From: Leptospira ainlahdjerensis
GTDB taxonomy: Bacteria; Spirochaetota; Leptospiria; Leptospirales; Leptospiraceae
Assembly: GCF_016919175.1 (NCBI RefSeq)
Contig: NZ_JAFFPU010000075.1
Coordinates: 186,001-250,000 of the forward strand
Direction: 5' to 3'
Length of the DNA stretch: 64,000 nt
The notes beneath the pieces are model-generated. The model was not told the DNA's origin. It worked only from the letters and a program-made list of their open reading frames with translations, and ran no database searches. Shown here in pieces: positions 9,601 to 18,902 of this stretch. The translations under genes and the position numbers were made by a program. Each line of letters opens with the position of its first letter. Positions within the stretch are counted from its first letter, which is position 1.

Positions 9601-10464
9601 TTCGCGTATACAAAGACCAGACTTCCGATTGCGGTGGATCTTTGCAGCGACTCTAACACTTAGAAAGATTCCACAAAGGTCAGACGCAAGGCTCAAATCA
9701 TAAAACCTTTGGTGAGCTAAGAATATATAGCGAGGTATTTACCGAAAAGTCGGGCTGGTACTCGTTTTTTCGAAAAAGCATTGGGATAGTTTCGTTAGCA
9801 CAATACGAAATTCGAAAAAAAATCCATACATATTGATTAGAAGTGCTTTCCGGACAAAATTCCAGGAGCGATCGGCCCTCATTCAATAAGAGAAATGAAG
9901 TCATCGAACATCGGATTACCAAAGTTCGAAAACCTCAGAGAGATCAAATATCTGGAGCGCCTCATCCAACTTTAGCGTAAGCGCATTTTAGAAATGCAGC
10001 TGGAGCCAAATCTACGAACTCTTCAAGAAAAAATACGACTGGGTTTGAAAATATTCTCTGAGAAATACAATTTCAAGCAAGCTCCTCAAGAATAGAAGAT
10101 AAAAAGAAAATTCACTTTTTTCAGTCTTCATTCAGGGAATAAAATTAACGTGAACAAACAATCCATTTCTGAAGGGTATTCAGACTCGTCCATAAGTAAC
10201 GTTATATGATACCGTTACTCTATACATCTAATTCGGTAAACTAAGAGCCGCATCGCCCCAAAATAATATCGAATTATGATTCCGTATCTCATTCTGGAAA
10301 AACTAAATGCAAATAAATGCGCTTATATAATAAATTAAATATCGTATTATATTATTCTAATATTTTTATAATAACCTAACATCAATTCGTCGCTAAGTTT
10401 GTTTTTTATTTGAAATTTAATAAGCTCAACTTCTGTTAGTGCAAATCTATAGGAGAAAATTTTC
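9601..10464. other. Non-coding gap between B1 and A2
   Basis: About 860 bases unique to this spot, starting where the duplication ends. No gene with a plausible ribosome site is visible. The last 150 bases (about 10300-10440) are extremely A+T-rich, as before A1 and A3, and probably hold the A2 promoter. Confidence 0.5.
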
Positions 10465-11223
10465 ATGAATAAAAAGATGATTCAACTGGCAGCAGTTATG
10501 ATGCTCGCTATTGCCATAACCGCTTGTAAACCCAAGGAAGATGACGATACAACGACCATTGCGGCGCTTGCATTTTTCGTTGACCAAACCTCCGGCAATT
10601 GTGCTCAAGTGCTCAAGGTAAATGCGACTACCTACATCGCCACCCTTTCTGCTGTCCCAAAGGGTGGATGCAACCAGGCAACACTTATCGGTAGCGATCT
10701 GGCTTCTTACAAAGTAATTCAAACCGCTAATTCCGATGCAGTCAGCGCACTTTCTGCCTCTTTGAACTGTTCTGCTGCAACAAACAATGCCATTGCAAAT
10801 TCGAAAAACAACATTCTCGCAACTACACAGGCAACTTTTGACGCTCTTGTTGCGGGATTTAAACCCTTCCCTATCTCTGATCTTAGAGTAGAAGCATTGG
10901 GCGTGTTATCGGCTACTAATTCACAACTGACACTCTTAGGATTTAGCCCAGCAGAAATACTTGCTCTCAAGGTATTGACTTTAGAGCAAACAAAGTTGGC
11001 ATCAGCTACTCAATCCTTAGGACTGCTTGCAGCTGGAGCTGGAGACGTAGCTTGCGTAACTGCGATTACAAACAATAATAAAACCGCATTTGCTGGTTTC
11101 CTCGGTTTAGATAGTACGGCGACTACAAAAGCGACCATAACCGGAATCTCTTCAGCAATATGCCCATACGGAAGCGCAGCCCCTGCGGCGACCAAATGTA
11201 CGACCCTTAACACTGAATTCTAA
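10465..11223 (+). CDS. Cys-rich lipoprotein of the local CKPK family, copy A2
   Basis: A 252-residue predicted lipoprotein, lipidated at Cys21 (ITAC), with the acidic KPKEDDD tether and the same motif order as A1: DQTSGNC, PKGGCNQATLIG, FPISDLRVE, LGFSPAEILALKV, and a C-terminal PYGSAAP segment. Six Cys residues match those of A1. AGGAG lies about 10 bases before the ATG. Identity to A1 is clear but moderate, far below the near-identity of the B1/B2 block next door, so the A genes diverged long before that block was copied. Function unknown; likely envelope-anchored. Confidence 0.85.
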   Translation: MNKKMIQLAAVMMLAIAITACKPKEDDDTTTIAALAFFVDQTSGNCAQVLKVNATTYIATLSAVPKGGCNQATLIGSDLASYKVIQTANSDAVSALSASLNCSAATNNAIANSKNNILATTQATFDALVAGFKPFPISDLRVEALGVLSATNSQLTLLGFSPAEILALKVLTLEQTKLASATQSLGLLAAGAGDVACVTAITNNNKTAFAGFLGLDSTATTKATITGISSAICPYGSAAPAATKCTTLNTEF

Positions 11224-11251
11224 GTCGTAAAAGATATAGAAGACATTTTAT

Positions 11252-11301
11252 AAAAGTAAAACAAAAAGTTATCTTCATCGATGTCTTTTTGTTTTACTTT
11301 T
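11252..11301 (+). terminator. Long A+T-rich hairpin after A2
   Basis: A perfect 17-bp stem (11252-11268 with 11285-11301) encloses a 16-base loop and ends in a T-rich strand. It sits 28 bases after the A2 stop and 26 bases before the B2 start. It argues against the TTG at 11289 as the B2 start, since that codon lies inside the stem. Confidence 0.65.
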
Positions 11302-11327
11302 TCAGCCTCATTCTATCTTTAATCTCC

Positions 11328-11999
11328 ATGAAGCATTGTTCACTTCTATTAGCCTTTTTCTTATATTCTTTCCTTGGCTGCCGATCGGAATTTAATGTGA
11401 CCCCGATGGATCAAAACAAAGACGGAAAAATTGACAACATACTGTATACGAAACGCGACTCGAATGTATCCATTTTTATGGAAACCTTTGAAAAACAAAA
11501 AGATGTTCCTGACGACTGGATGTGGTTAAAAATGGATCCTAAGGATCCAAAAGCATTCCAATCCCTTTATAATGAAATCGCATCGAAAGACCCTTTGAAG
11601 GTGGATATTAAGATCTGGTTCGGGCCCGGAAATTTAAAACTCATCGAAAAAGATGACCGAGACCAAGACGGATTTTTCGAAACTACACAATACTACAACC
11701 GATTTGCAAAACCTAAGGTGAACTCAGGAATCGTAGCCAGAATTGAAATCGATTCCGATAAAGATCAAAAAATAGACATCTGGATCTATCCAATGAAAAG
11801 AATCGAGATCGATACGAATCAGGACGCGATCCCTGATACTTTCAGTGAGAATCCGGATACAATCGGTCAAGTTTTCAAAAAAGGAAAACGAATTCCACTT
11901 CTCAAGGTCCAGCCATTACCATCTCCACAGTCTTGGGCGCTTCACCCGCTTCTCATTCCCGATGAAACTTGGAAAGCCATAATTCCTTTTTCAATGTAA
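11328..11999 (+). CDS. Asp-rich, calcium-site-like lipoprotein, copy B2
   Basis: A 223-residue predicted lipoprotein from the ATG at 11328, with a hydrophobic signal and lipidation at Cys18 (FLGC). The TTG at 11289 was rejected because it lies in the A2 hairpin. The mature part holds four Asp-rich loops resembling EF-hand or thrombospondin-3 calcium sites (DQNKDGKID, DRDQDGFFE, DSDKDQKID, DTNQDAIPD) and the family block IWFGPGNLKLIEKDD, also found in B3 (IWYGPGNRKLIEQDD). Calcium binding is inferred from the loops only. It follows A2 closely, and its body from 11405 onward is the source or sister of the B1 copy. Confidence 0.8.
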   Translation: MKHCSLLLAFFLYSFLGCRSEFNVTPMDQNKDGKIDNILYTKRDSNVSIFMETFEKQKDVPDDWMWLKMDPKDPKAFQSLYNEIASKDPLKVDIKIWFGPGNLKLIEKDDRDQDGFFETTQYYNRFAKPKVNSGIVARIEIDSDKDQKIDIWIYPMKRIEIDTNQDAIPDTFSENPDTIGQVFKKGKRIPLLKVQPLPSPQSWALHPLLIPDETWKAIIPFSM

Positions 12000-12185
12000 G
12001 AAAACGAGGATCGGTCATTTTTAAATTCTTCACTTTCTGAAATAACACCGATTCAACTTTCTCTTCTCGACCGAATCTCTTTGCACTCGATAGAATTCCA
12101 AGTTTCTAAATCTCTTCAACAAAACCAAAATAAGATTTCGAAATTGTAAAAAACCTTTGAAAAACCGGATTTCGGTTTAAAACTT
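11405..12185. repeat. 781-bp near-identical duplication, copy 2 (partner at 8820-9600)
   Basis: This is the copy that remains in frame with a lipoprotein signal, so it is more likely the donor. It covers B2 from MDQNKDG to the stop plus about 185 non-coding bases. Confidence 0.95.
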
Positions 12186-12582
12186 CCACTCACTTGAAAG
12201 TACAAGCAGCTTTCAAAACCTACGTTTCGTCTTTCATTATCAAACTCATTCCAGTTTCTACGAATTCAAACCCTGAACCGAAGAGAAAATTCGACTCTTA
12301 GGGAAAAAGTTGGACCTTCTTATAAAACAATTCGAAGTATAATTCGAACAACCTACACTTTGTCACAAAAGAAATCATTCAAAATCAATTATTTAATAAT
12401 ATCAATTGAATAATAATTATTAAATATTCAATTTTATTAATAATAGAAGTAAATAAATTAAATATACATTACAATCCAATCATATATATAAAATTTGTCA
12501 CCTTGAATCCATTCTTGGCTATTAATGGTTGTCGCGTTTACGATCAATCACTCTATCGCGGTGAATTAAGGAGATTTTTTGA
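12186..12582. other. A+T-rich leader before A3
   Basis: About 400 bases without a gene. Bases 12370-12500 are almost only A and T with several short dyads, like the regions before A1 and A2. A GGAGA ribosome site lies about 8 bases ahead of the A3 start. Confidence 0.5.
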
Positions 12583-13713
12583 ATGAACAAAAATATTTTT
12601 AAGTTTACTGCAATGCTTGCGCTTATGACTGCATTAGCAGCTTGTAAACCGAAAGAAGATGATAACACGGAACTGCTTTTAGCTCTGGCTTTTTTAGCAG
12701 ACCAAACAAGCGGGAACTGCGTTACCCTCTCGAAAACAGACGCTGCTCCCGGTGGACCCGGCGACGGACTCCCAACTTATACGGCAACGGCTACCACAAG
12801 ACCAAAAGCGGCTTGTAACGGAACTTTCAATACAGTCTTTATCGTAGGCAACTCGGAAGCCGTAGCGGAGTCCTCTAAGGCTTCTTACCAAGCTGCTATC
12901 GATAAGGCAAACGCGGGCGGTGCAAACTGCACGGGAGCCGGTCAAACGGTTGCCACATTGCAAGCCACCAAGGACGCAGTCACAGCTCTTAAAGTAGATC
13001 AAACCTTAGCAGCAAACGCATTCTGCATGCCCGCCGGCACAGGTTGGAACCTGAATCCGCTTGCTCTTGGCGGAACCGTTGTGAGTATCGACCCCGCTTA
13101 TTTTGGAAAAACCGTGATCGCCTGTTCTTCCGAACAAGCAAAGGCAAAATACTTGGAATTTCTTTCGAGCTTTAACATCTCTACCGTTTCCGGTTCTGCA
13201 GCAACCGATATGGCAACCAACTTGACATTTCGGAGAAAAACTGCGGCGGTCGCTGCGAGTAACTTCAAGTGGACTGCGGAAGCAGCGAACGCAGGACGCT
13301 TGATCAATGTTTCCGAACTTACGACTTCCGGACAAGCTGGGGCGACACTCCTTGCTTTTGGTACGGCGCAACAGATCAATGCAGCGGCTATCGTAGGCGG
13401 AAACGCGGCAGGGGCTACGACCGCTCGCGCGTGTGCAAAGGCCCTCATTGCAAACGAATCGGAAGCAGTTCAGGGAATTGCAGCTTCCCTTCACGATGTA
13501 GCTGGGGGATTCACTGGAGCAATGACCGGTGGAGTTCTCGGTGAAATCATCACTACGGCTCAAGCGGAAGCGGTGAAGGAAGTTCTTTTTCTAAATCTTA
13601 CCTGTCGATACGGAGATTTTAACGAAGAAGCCGCCGCAAACTTAAGCACGGTCGGAACCGAGACGAACGTAAAAAACAACGGACTTTGTCCGGCGTCTTA
13701 TCCAAAATATTGA
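12583..13713 (+). CDS. Cys-rich lipoprotein of the local CKPK family, long copy A3
   Basis: A 376-residue predicted lipoprotein with the same start as A1 and A2: lipidation at Cys21 (LAAC), KPKEDD tether, and a DQTSGNC block. It is about 120 residues longer, with an Ala/Gly/Thr-rich central region and eight further Cys residues, again an even number. After the first 60 residues similarity to A1 and A2 is weak; the end carries CRYGDF in place of their C/Y-GSA segment. It is followed by a strong terminator and by the convergent B3 gene, keeping the A/B pairing. No known function recognised; surface or periplasmic location is inferred from the signal. Confidence 0.82.
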   Translation: MNKNIFKFTAMLALMTALAACKPKEDDNTELLLALAFLADQTSGNCVTLSKTDAAPGGPGDGLPTYTATATTRPKAACNGTFNTVFIVGNSEAVAESSKASYQAAIDKANAGGANCTGAGQTVATLQATKDAVTALKVDQTLAANAFCMPAGTGWNLNPLALGGTVVSIDPAYFGKTVIACSSEQAKAKYLEFLSSFNISTVSGSAATDMATNLTFRRKTAAVAASNFKWTAEAANAGRLINVSELTTSGQAGATLLAFGTAQQINAAAIVGGNAAGATTARACAKALIANESEAVQGIAASLHDVAGGFTGAMTGGVLGEIITTAQAEAVKEVLFLNLTCRYGDFNEEAAANLSTVGTETNVKNNGLCPASYPKY

Positions 13714-13734
13714 TTTTCGGTTAGAAACTTAGAT

Positions 13735-13770
13735 AAAAAAAGACCGCTTCGGAAGAGCGGTCTTTTTTTT
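13735..13770. terminator. Bidirectional terminator between A3 and B3
   Basis: The stem pairs AGACCGCT (13741-13748) with AGCGGTCT (13756-13763) around a 7-base loop. A-rich sequence on the left and T-rich sequence on the right make it usable from both strands. It serves A3 and probably the convergent B3 gene. Confidence 0.85.
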
Positions 13771-13801
13771 TATGAAATGAAAGTAGAAGGGGACGTTTAA
13801 T

Positions 13802-14524
13802 TTAGCGATCGTGATTTTTTTCTTGTTTCGATCCCGTGGGAAAAATGCTGATCGTGATTAGAGATTGGTAACGCGGGTTTAAGATTCGTTCCGGTCTAAG
13901 AACCCAAGAATCTTCTTTTTTCATTTGCGTAAAATCGGATTCTTTGATTTTCATTTCTTGCGTGATCAGATTAAAATTTTCGAGCATTAGAATTTCTCTA
14001 GAGAGAATGTGATCCGGTTTTCCATCTCCGTCTCTATCCAATTCCATCCTCGCTTCCGGAAAAATCCACAGGTCCGGCCTTCCATTTCCGTTCAGATCGA
14101 CCTCAATCCGACCCACAATTCGCAAAGTTTCACCCGGTATCGCCATAGAATTGTAGTATAGAATCGATTCCCAGCGACCATCTTCGTTTAGATCGTCTTG
14201 TTCGATCAATTTTCGATTCCCAGGCCCATACCAAATCCTACTATGATTTCCTTTTCGTTTCATTTCCTCAAAAAGTACAAGACTCGATTCCGGGCTTTCA
14301 CGATTTCCACGAACCCAGGTCCAAAGATCCGTTTGACCGTCCAAATCCGTATCCGTCTGAATCATCATCAAAAGATTTTCCGGCCGAAACACAAACGCAG
14401 TCTGATTTTTTGTTTTCTGATCGATTGCGCCTAACTGAGTCACTTGTATCAGATCTTCTTTGCAAGAAAAGAATACAAAAACAATCTTCATCATCGCAAT
14501 CCAAGCTATTAATTTCAAATTCAT
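13802..14524 (-). CDS. Asp-rich, calcium-site-like lipoprotein, copy B3
   Basis: A 240-residue protein starting at the ATG at 14524, which has GGAG about 6 bases upstream; a Met 12 codons further out lacks this. The signal ends at a probable lipidated Cys (VFFSC). Four Asp-rich loops follow (DTDLDGQTD, DLNEDG, DLNGNGRPD, DRDGDGKPD), spaced as in B2, and the WYGPGNRKLIEQDD block matches WFGPGNLKLIEKDD of B2. It is a diverged paralogue of B1 and B2, inverted relative to them and convergent with A3. Metal binding is inferred from the loops; the role is unknown. Confidence 0.8.
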   Translation of the reverse strand: MNLKLIAWIAMMKIVFVFFSCKEDLIQVTQLGAIDQKTKNQTAFVFRPENLLMMIQTDTDLDGQTDLWTWVRGNRESPESSLVLFEEMKRKGNHSRIWYGPGNRKLIEQDDLNEDGRWESILYYNSMAIPGETLRIVGRIEVDLNGNGRPDLWIFPEARMELDRDGDGKPDHILSREILMLENFNLITQEMKIKESDFTQMKKEDSWVLRPERILNPRYQSLITISIFPTGSKQEKNHDR

Positions 14525-14702
14525 CTTCAACTCCCTAAAACCACGCTTACAAGAGAGCAAAGAATTGAATCCATGAAAAACAAAATCGTTTCAAGTTCGG
14601 ATTCAAATCGAAGCAAATCATCACCTCCATCTCCGAAAAAAAAATTTAAAAAAAAGAATTCAAATTATATTATGTAAGATTGAATCCTTTTCCTCTCCTC
14701 TT

Positions 14703-15617
14703 TCAAGAGACTTGTCTGGCTTTTTGTGATTCGTCTTTTCTGGGAGAAACTCCGTGGATTCTTTTGAATGCTTTTGAAAAAGCAAACGCGGAAGAATAAC
14801 CTACGATCCTCGCAACTTCTTCGAGGGTAGCTCCTTGATCTTGAATCAGAGTTCTCCCCTTTTCAATTCGAAGTCTTGCGAGATAATCCATAGGCGTACA
14901 ACCTAATACGTCTCGAAAACGATTCGCAAGTGAAGCTCTGGAAATTCCAACGGCCCTTGCGAGATTCTCAAGACTCCAAGAGTGCGCCGGTTTTTTGTGA
15001 AGCGCTTCCAACGCGGCCAATATTTTCCCATCCTTAAACGCGCTCCTCCATCCCGGAGAAAGAGACGGGTGAGTTTCTAACCAATGGCGAATAACGTAAT
15101 AAAGAAGAATATCGGTCAATCTTTGTAGAATAAGATCCGATCCGAGTTCCGAATCGACTTCTTGAGAAATCAGAATCAACGTCGTGTGCAAAGGATGATG
15201 GGGAGGAATTTCTCCGGAACGAATGAGTATATGATCCGGGAGTTCGAGAAAAAAAGGATGTTGTGTCGTCTCGGGAACCTCGTAACGAACCGAAACAAAG
15301 GTTGTAATCGGAACTCCGTCGGATTTGGAATCCTCTTTCGCCAAGAACTCGTTGAACTTTCCGATATCCATTGCTTTGTGATTCGGAGTGGACACGAGCT
15401 CGTGATTGAATCCCCTTGCGATAAAAAGAATATCTCCTTTCTCCAAAGGAATACACTTTCCCTGAAATCGAACAAAACAAGAACCTTGAGAAAGAAGATG
15501 AAATCCTCCGCTTTTCTCACATGGAAATCGAAGCCCCCAGGCTCGATACATCGACCTTCTAACAAGAATATCTGTCTTCCAAGCTGCGGACGTAAGAATT
15601 TCAGAAAGTAAATCCAT
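14703..15617 (-). CDS. AraC-family transcriptional regulator with cupin-type sensor domain
   Basis: A 304-residue protein. The N-terminal 190 residues resemble the AraC cupin_6 sensor fold (FHLLSQGSCFVRF near the start). The C-terminal 100 residues are an AraC DNA-binding domain with two helix-turn-helix units: VGISRASLANRFRDVLG and VARIVGYSSAFAFSKAFKR, ending GVSPR. It is divergent from the NmrA-like oxidoreductase gene with 123 bases between starts, the usual layout of an AraC regulator and its target, so it probably controls that gene. The effector is unknown. Confidence 0.9.
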   Translation of the reverse strand: MDLLSEILTSAAWKTDILVRRSMYRAWGLRFPCEKSGGFHLLSQGSCFVRFQGKCIPLEKGDILFIARGFNHELVSTPNHKAMDIGKFNEFLAKEDSKSDGVPITTFVSVRYEVPETTQHPFFLELPDHILIRSGEIPPHHPLHTTLILISQEVDSELGSDLILQRLTDILLYYVIRHWLETHPSLSPGWRSAFKDGKILAALEALHKKPAHSWSLENLARAVGISRASLANRFRDVLGCTPMDYLARLRIEKGRTLIQDQGATLEEVARIVGYSSAFAFSKAFKRIHGVSPRKDESQKARQVS

Positions 15618-15740
15618 AGATCAACTTTATCCCAAAATGTCCAAAAGTCGATTCATTTATACGATTGGATATTCTTTTTAGATTATAGGACATAGCCAAT
15701 CTCTTCCTCACAGGCTACTATGTTTTTAGGAGAATGAATT
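15618..15740. promoter_or_regulatory. Divergent promoter region of the araC-like and NmrA-like genes
   Basis: 123 bases shared by two divergent starts. A strong ribosome site (TAGGAGAATGAATT) precedes the plus-strand gene. Operator sites for the AraC-type protein are expected here, but no clear repeat pair was identified by eye. Confidence 0.45.
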
Positions 15741-16592
15741 ATGAAAATATTTGTATACGCCGCAAGCGGATCGGTATCGGGTTTAGTCGTGGAAGGTTTA
15801 TTAGAAAAAGGTCATGAGGTCTACGCAGGCACAAGAACGCCGGAATCCGGCAAAAAGGTTCCTAATCTTCACTGGGTAAAAGCGGACGCATCACAACCGA
15901 ATCTTGGGCTCGAAGTTTTGGATCAAGTGAATAGGGCTTTTTTTCTTTCCCCAACAGGCTTTACGGATCAATTTGGGGCACTAAATCCATGGATAGAAAG
16001 AGCGAAATCTAAAAAATTGCAGAAAGTTGTACTCATGACCGCAGTAGGCGTTGAACATTCTCCGGACGATTTACCACTTAGAAAATTAGAAATCGCGCTG
16101 GAAAATTCGGGGGTTCCATTCAACATCATTCGGCCGAATTGGTTTATGCAAAACTTTCAGACGTTTTGGATCTCTGGAATTTTAAAGGATAAGAAGATCT
16201 ACTTTCCGGGCGGTCAGGCAAAAACAAGCTTTATCGACGTAAGAGACATTGCTTCTTCCGCCATATCTCTTTTACTCGACGATTCCCGTAACGGTAAAGA
16301 ATTTACGCTTACCGGAAAAGATTCCATCACACACGACGAAGTTGCTCAAAAAATATCCAAAGCGACGGGTTTAAACATTAAGTTTGCCGATATCACACAG
16401 GAAGAATTTAAAAAGAACTTACTAAGCGCCGGTGTTCCTGAAGATTACTCGAACGTTTTGGTTTACCTCGCAGGTCTTCTGAAAGAAGGACATGTAGCTC
16501 CTATCTCAGAAGGCGTCAGGGAGATTACGGGAAAAGATCCGATCTCTTTCGATCAGTATGCAAACGACAATAAAAAAGTCTGGTTGATTTAG
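15741..16592 (+). CDS. NmrA-like NAD(P)-binding oxidoreductase (atypical SDR)
   Basis: A 283-residue Rossmann-fold protein. The nucleotide-binding loop is at the N-terminus (YAASGSVSGLVVEGL, a GxxGxxG variant in which the first Gly is Ala), with IIRPNWFMQNF in mid-protein as in NmrA/QOR2-like proteins. These act as NAD(P)H-dependent reductases or as redox sensors; there is no clear YxxxK catalytic pair, so a sensor or atypical reductase role is possible. It is divergent from an AraC-type regulator and followed by a terminator, so it is probably a single-gene unit. Confidence 0.85.
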   Translation: MKIFVYAASGSVSGLVVEGLLEKGHEVYAGTRTPESGKKVPNLHWVKADASQPNLGLEVLDQVNRAFFLSPTGFTDQFGALNPWIERAKSKKLQKVVLMTAVGVEHSPDDLPLRKLEIALENSGVPFNIIRPNWFMQNFQTFWISGILKDKKIYFPGGQAKTSFIDVRDIASSAISLLLDDSRNGKEFTLTGKDSITHDEVAQKISKATGLNIKFADITQEEFKKNLLSAGVPEDYSNVLVYLAGLLKEGHVAPISEGVREITGKDPISFDQYANDNKKVWLI

Positions 16593-16599
16593 AATTTTA

Positions 16600-16633
16600 G
16601 AAAGCCCGAAGCAAAATAAGCGGGCTTCTTTCT
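16600..16633 (+). terminator. Terminator after the NmrA-like gene
   Basis: AAGCCCG (16602-16608) pairs with CGGGCTT (16621-16627) across a 12-base loop, followed by CTTTCTT. It begins within 10 bases of the stop codon. Confidence 0.7.
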
Positions 16634-16776
16634 TCCGATAAATCAGTCGTTCATGGATTTTGTCCGAAGAATCCGAATTCGATTCAAAAGAATTTTTATA
16701 AATTCTTAAAACAAGAATTGCAAAAAGTTTAATTTACTGTTGAATAAAAAATGTTTAGAAAGGAGAATTTCGATTC

Positions 16777-17322
16777 ATGAAAATTAAAGGAATTGCATTT
16801 GCATTCTTGTTATCCGCTTCCGTATTACAAGCAGAGCCTTTTCAACTCAAAAGCCCCGAACTGACTAAGGGTAAGCTGATTGCCGACGAACAAGTGTTTA
16901 ACGGTTTCGGATGTACCGGCGGGAACGTTTCCCCTTCTCTTTCCTGGTCCGGACTTCCAAAGGATACGAAGAGCATCGCTGTCACCGTTTACGATCCTGA
17001 CGCCCCCACTGGAAGCGGCTGGTGGCATTGGGTCGTATTCAATCTTCCGGCTACGACCACTTCTCTTCCTGCAAATGCGGGAAATCTTGAGAAGGACCTT
17101 TTACCGAAGGAAACCATTCAAAGCAGAACGGATTTTGGAACCGGCGGTTATGGAGGGCCTTGTCCTCCCAAAGGCGACAAACCTCATCGATATATTTTCA
17201 CCGTTTACGCTCTAAAAGATAAAATCGGAGCGGATCAGAATTCTTCAGGAGCTCTGATCGGCTTTTATATCAACCAGTTGAAAATCGGCGAAGCAAAACT
17301 GATCGCAAAATTCGGAAGATAA
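16777..17322 (+). CDS. Exported YbhB/YbcL-type PEBP (Raf kinase inhibitor-like) protein
   Basis: A 181-residue protein with a cleavable signal peptide (about 19 residues, ending LQA) and the PEBP hallmark [13 protein letters not shown] near residues 70-82, with the [11 protein letters not shown] block downstream. The bacterial family binds phospholipid head-group-like or other anionic ligands; no enzyme activity is established. AAGGAGAA precedes the ATG. It stands alone between two hairpins. The export signal puts it in the periplasm, unlike the cytoplasmic E. coli YbhB. Confidence 0.9.
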   Translation: MKIKGIAFAFLLSASVLQAEPFQLKSPELTKGKLIADEQVFNGFGCTGGNVSPSLSWSGLPKDTKSIAVTVYDPDAPTGSGWWHWVVFNLPATTTSLPANAGNLEKDLLPKETIQSRTDFGTGGYGGPCPPKGDKPHRYIFTVYALKDKIGADQNSSGALIGFYINQLKIGEAKLIAKFGR

Positions 17323-17340
17323 AAAACTCTCTTTCGTTTT

Positions 17341-17395
17341 AGTTTATACCTCCGGATCAAAATTGTGTAAGGAGGTATAAACTTTCCGTATTTTT
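17341..17395 (+). terminator. Hairpin after the PEBP gene
   Basis: A perfect 13-bp inverted repeat pairs 17341-17353 with 17371-17383 (AGTTTATACCTCC with its complement) around a 17-base loop, followed by a T-rich run. It lies about 20 bases after the stop and is probably a terminator. Confidence 0.7.
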
Positions 17396-17434
17396 TTCAG
17401 GAAATTTGAAAGTTTCTCGATCTTAAAATCAAAC

Positions 17435-18751
17435 TCAAAGGGCAGAAGTATCCTTTGGAAGTCCGGACAGGATCACGGAATGAAGACTCAGAAGTTTTTC
17501 TTTTCCCTTTACCTGCACCTCTCCTATCTCGACGGTCCGAAAACCGCTTCCGATCCGATCCAAAACTTCCTGAGAAATCAAAAAGTCCGCATTCAATTCT
17601 TTGCATGCAGATTCGATTCGAGAAGCCGCGTTCACGGCATCTCCGATAACAGTAAATTCGAGTCTTTCTTTGGTGCCGATATTACCGCAGATCGCCTCCC
17701 CGAAGTGAATTCCGATTCCTTGCCTGATCTCGGAGAGACCTCTTTCGGATCTCCGAATATTCAATTTTCTTAATTCTTCTTTCATTCCGATCCCGGCAAG
17801 AACTGCATTACGACAGTCCTCTTCTCCGGATTCAGGAATCCCAAAGGTAACCAAAATTCCGTCGCCGATAAACTTATCGACCGAACCTCCGTTTTCAAAA
17901 ACGACTCGAACCATCTCTTTATGATAATCCGTCAAAAGCGAAATGACCTCTTCCGGAGAAAGTTTTTCGGAAATCGCAGTAAAATCCCTAATGTCGCAGA
18001 ACAAAACGGCGATCTTCTGAATTCTTCCCCCGGGCGCAAAAAGATTGTCCTCTGCGGTGATTCTCTGGATTACACCCGGTGAAAAATATCTTCCCAACTG
18101 GTAACTTTTCCTTTCCAAAACTACGGATTCTTTCAGAAGAGAGCGTGCGGTGAAAGCGATAAAGGAGGTGATACCTCCATATAACAAAAGTAAGGCGGTC
18201 ATTGAAAAATGATATTGCGGATTGGCTTTGGGAGATAGAAACGTTTCCGAAAGGCTCGACGTCCATTCCACATTTGGATCTCCTTGAACATAAAGAAACA
18301 TCCGTATGGAAGTTACAATCGATCCCAAAGAAACCAAAAGCGGATAAGCCGGTTTTAAAGAAAGGCCGTTCACAAGTATAAAGACCGCAGAGATCGGAAT
18401 AAAACCCGTCTTCATAAGATAGGTTCTAGGAACCGCCTCGCCTCCAACGGAATCATACCAAGTCCAAGGAAGTATCGAAAGAATCAAAATATCAAGACAC
18501 ACCCCCATCCATCCCGCGATTCGATTGTCGTCTTTCAGACAAAATCTTTCCTTTCTTAAAAACCAAAGCATCCCTGCGGAAACAAACGCTGTTCCGGAAT
18601 ACAAGATCAGAATCGCTATTTTTTCCGTCATACTTTGTGAAATAATCAAACTCGGCGGAATAAAAGAAGCGGCTATGATCATTCTAAGCACAAAGCCGAT
18701 TCGAAAAGAGCGAGTCTCTTTATGTCCGAGAATGTCTTCTGTCGGTTGCAT
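17435..18751 (-). CDS. Membrane-bound class III adenylate/guanylate cyclase
   Basis: A 438-residue protein with about six hydrophobic segments in the first 210 residues and an intact class III cyclase domain. The core motifs are LFCDIRDFT (metal Asp), DKFIGDGI (second metal Asp) and VIGDAVNAASR (transition-state Asn and Arg). It has the same architecture as the gene at 5428-6723 but is a separate, diverged copy. It should make cAMP or cGMP at the inner membrane; the substrate was not assigned. It is convergent with the PEBP gene and divergent from the secreted repeat protein at 18903. Confidence 0.9.
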   Translation of the reverse strand: MQPTEDILGHKETRSFRIGFVLRMIIAASFIPPSLIISQSMTEKIAILILYSGTAFVSAGMLWFLRKERFCLKDDNRIAGWMGVCLDILILSILPWTWYDSVGGEAVPRTYLMKTGFIPISAVFILVNGLSLKPAYPLLVSLGSIVTSIRMFLYVQGDPNVEWTSSLSETFLSPKANPQYHFSMTALLLLYGGITSFIAFTARSLLKESVVLERKSYQLGRYFSPGVIQRITAEDNLFAPGGRIQKIAVLFCDIRDFTAISEKLSPEEVISLLTDYHKEMVRVVFENGGSVDKFIGDGILVTFGIPESGEEDCRNAVLAGIGMKEELRKLNIRRSERGLSEIRQGIGIHFGEAICGNIGTKERLEFTVIGDAVNAASRIESACKELNADFLISQEVLDRIGSGFRTVEIGEVQVKGKEKLLSLHSVILSGLPKDTSAL

Positions 18752-18902
18752 CGTTTTTTCCTTTCGATTTTTTGAGAACGGTCCGCGTTTTATTCTTCGT
18801 TTATCCGTTCCTTTCGCTTAGTTCGACTTCATTTTTAAATAAATTCTTTACAATTCTAAATTCTTTTTGGAAATTCTTTTCGCACGAGGATAACCGCTTA
18901 CA

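Noticed and set aside
9698..9922. Possible minus-strand gene or transposase remnant in the B1-A2 gap
   Set aside because: 74 codons without a start signal; no DDE, Tyr recombinase or other transposase motif could be found.
11289..11327. TTG at 11289 as start of B2
   Set aside because: It lies in the perfect hairpin that ends A2; the ATG at 11328 gives a proper lipoprotein signal.
13006..13563. Minus-strand open frame of 185 codons inside lipoprotein A3
   Set aside because: It is the antisense of a convincing lipoprotein gene, is very rich in Arg, Ser and Cys without domain features, and has no ribosome site.
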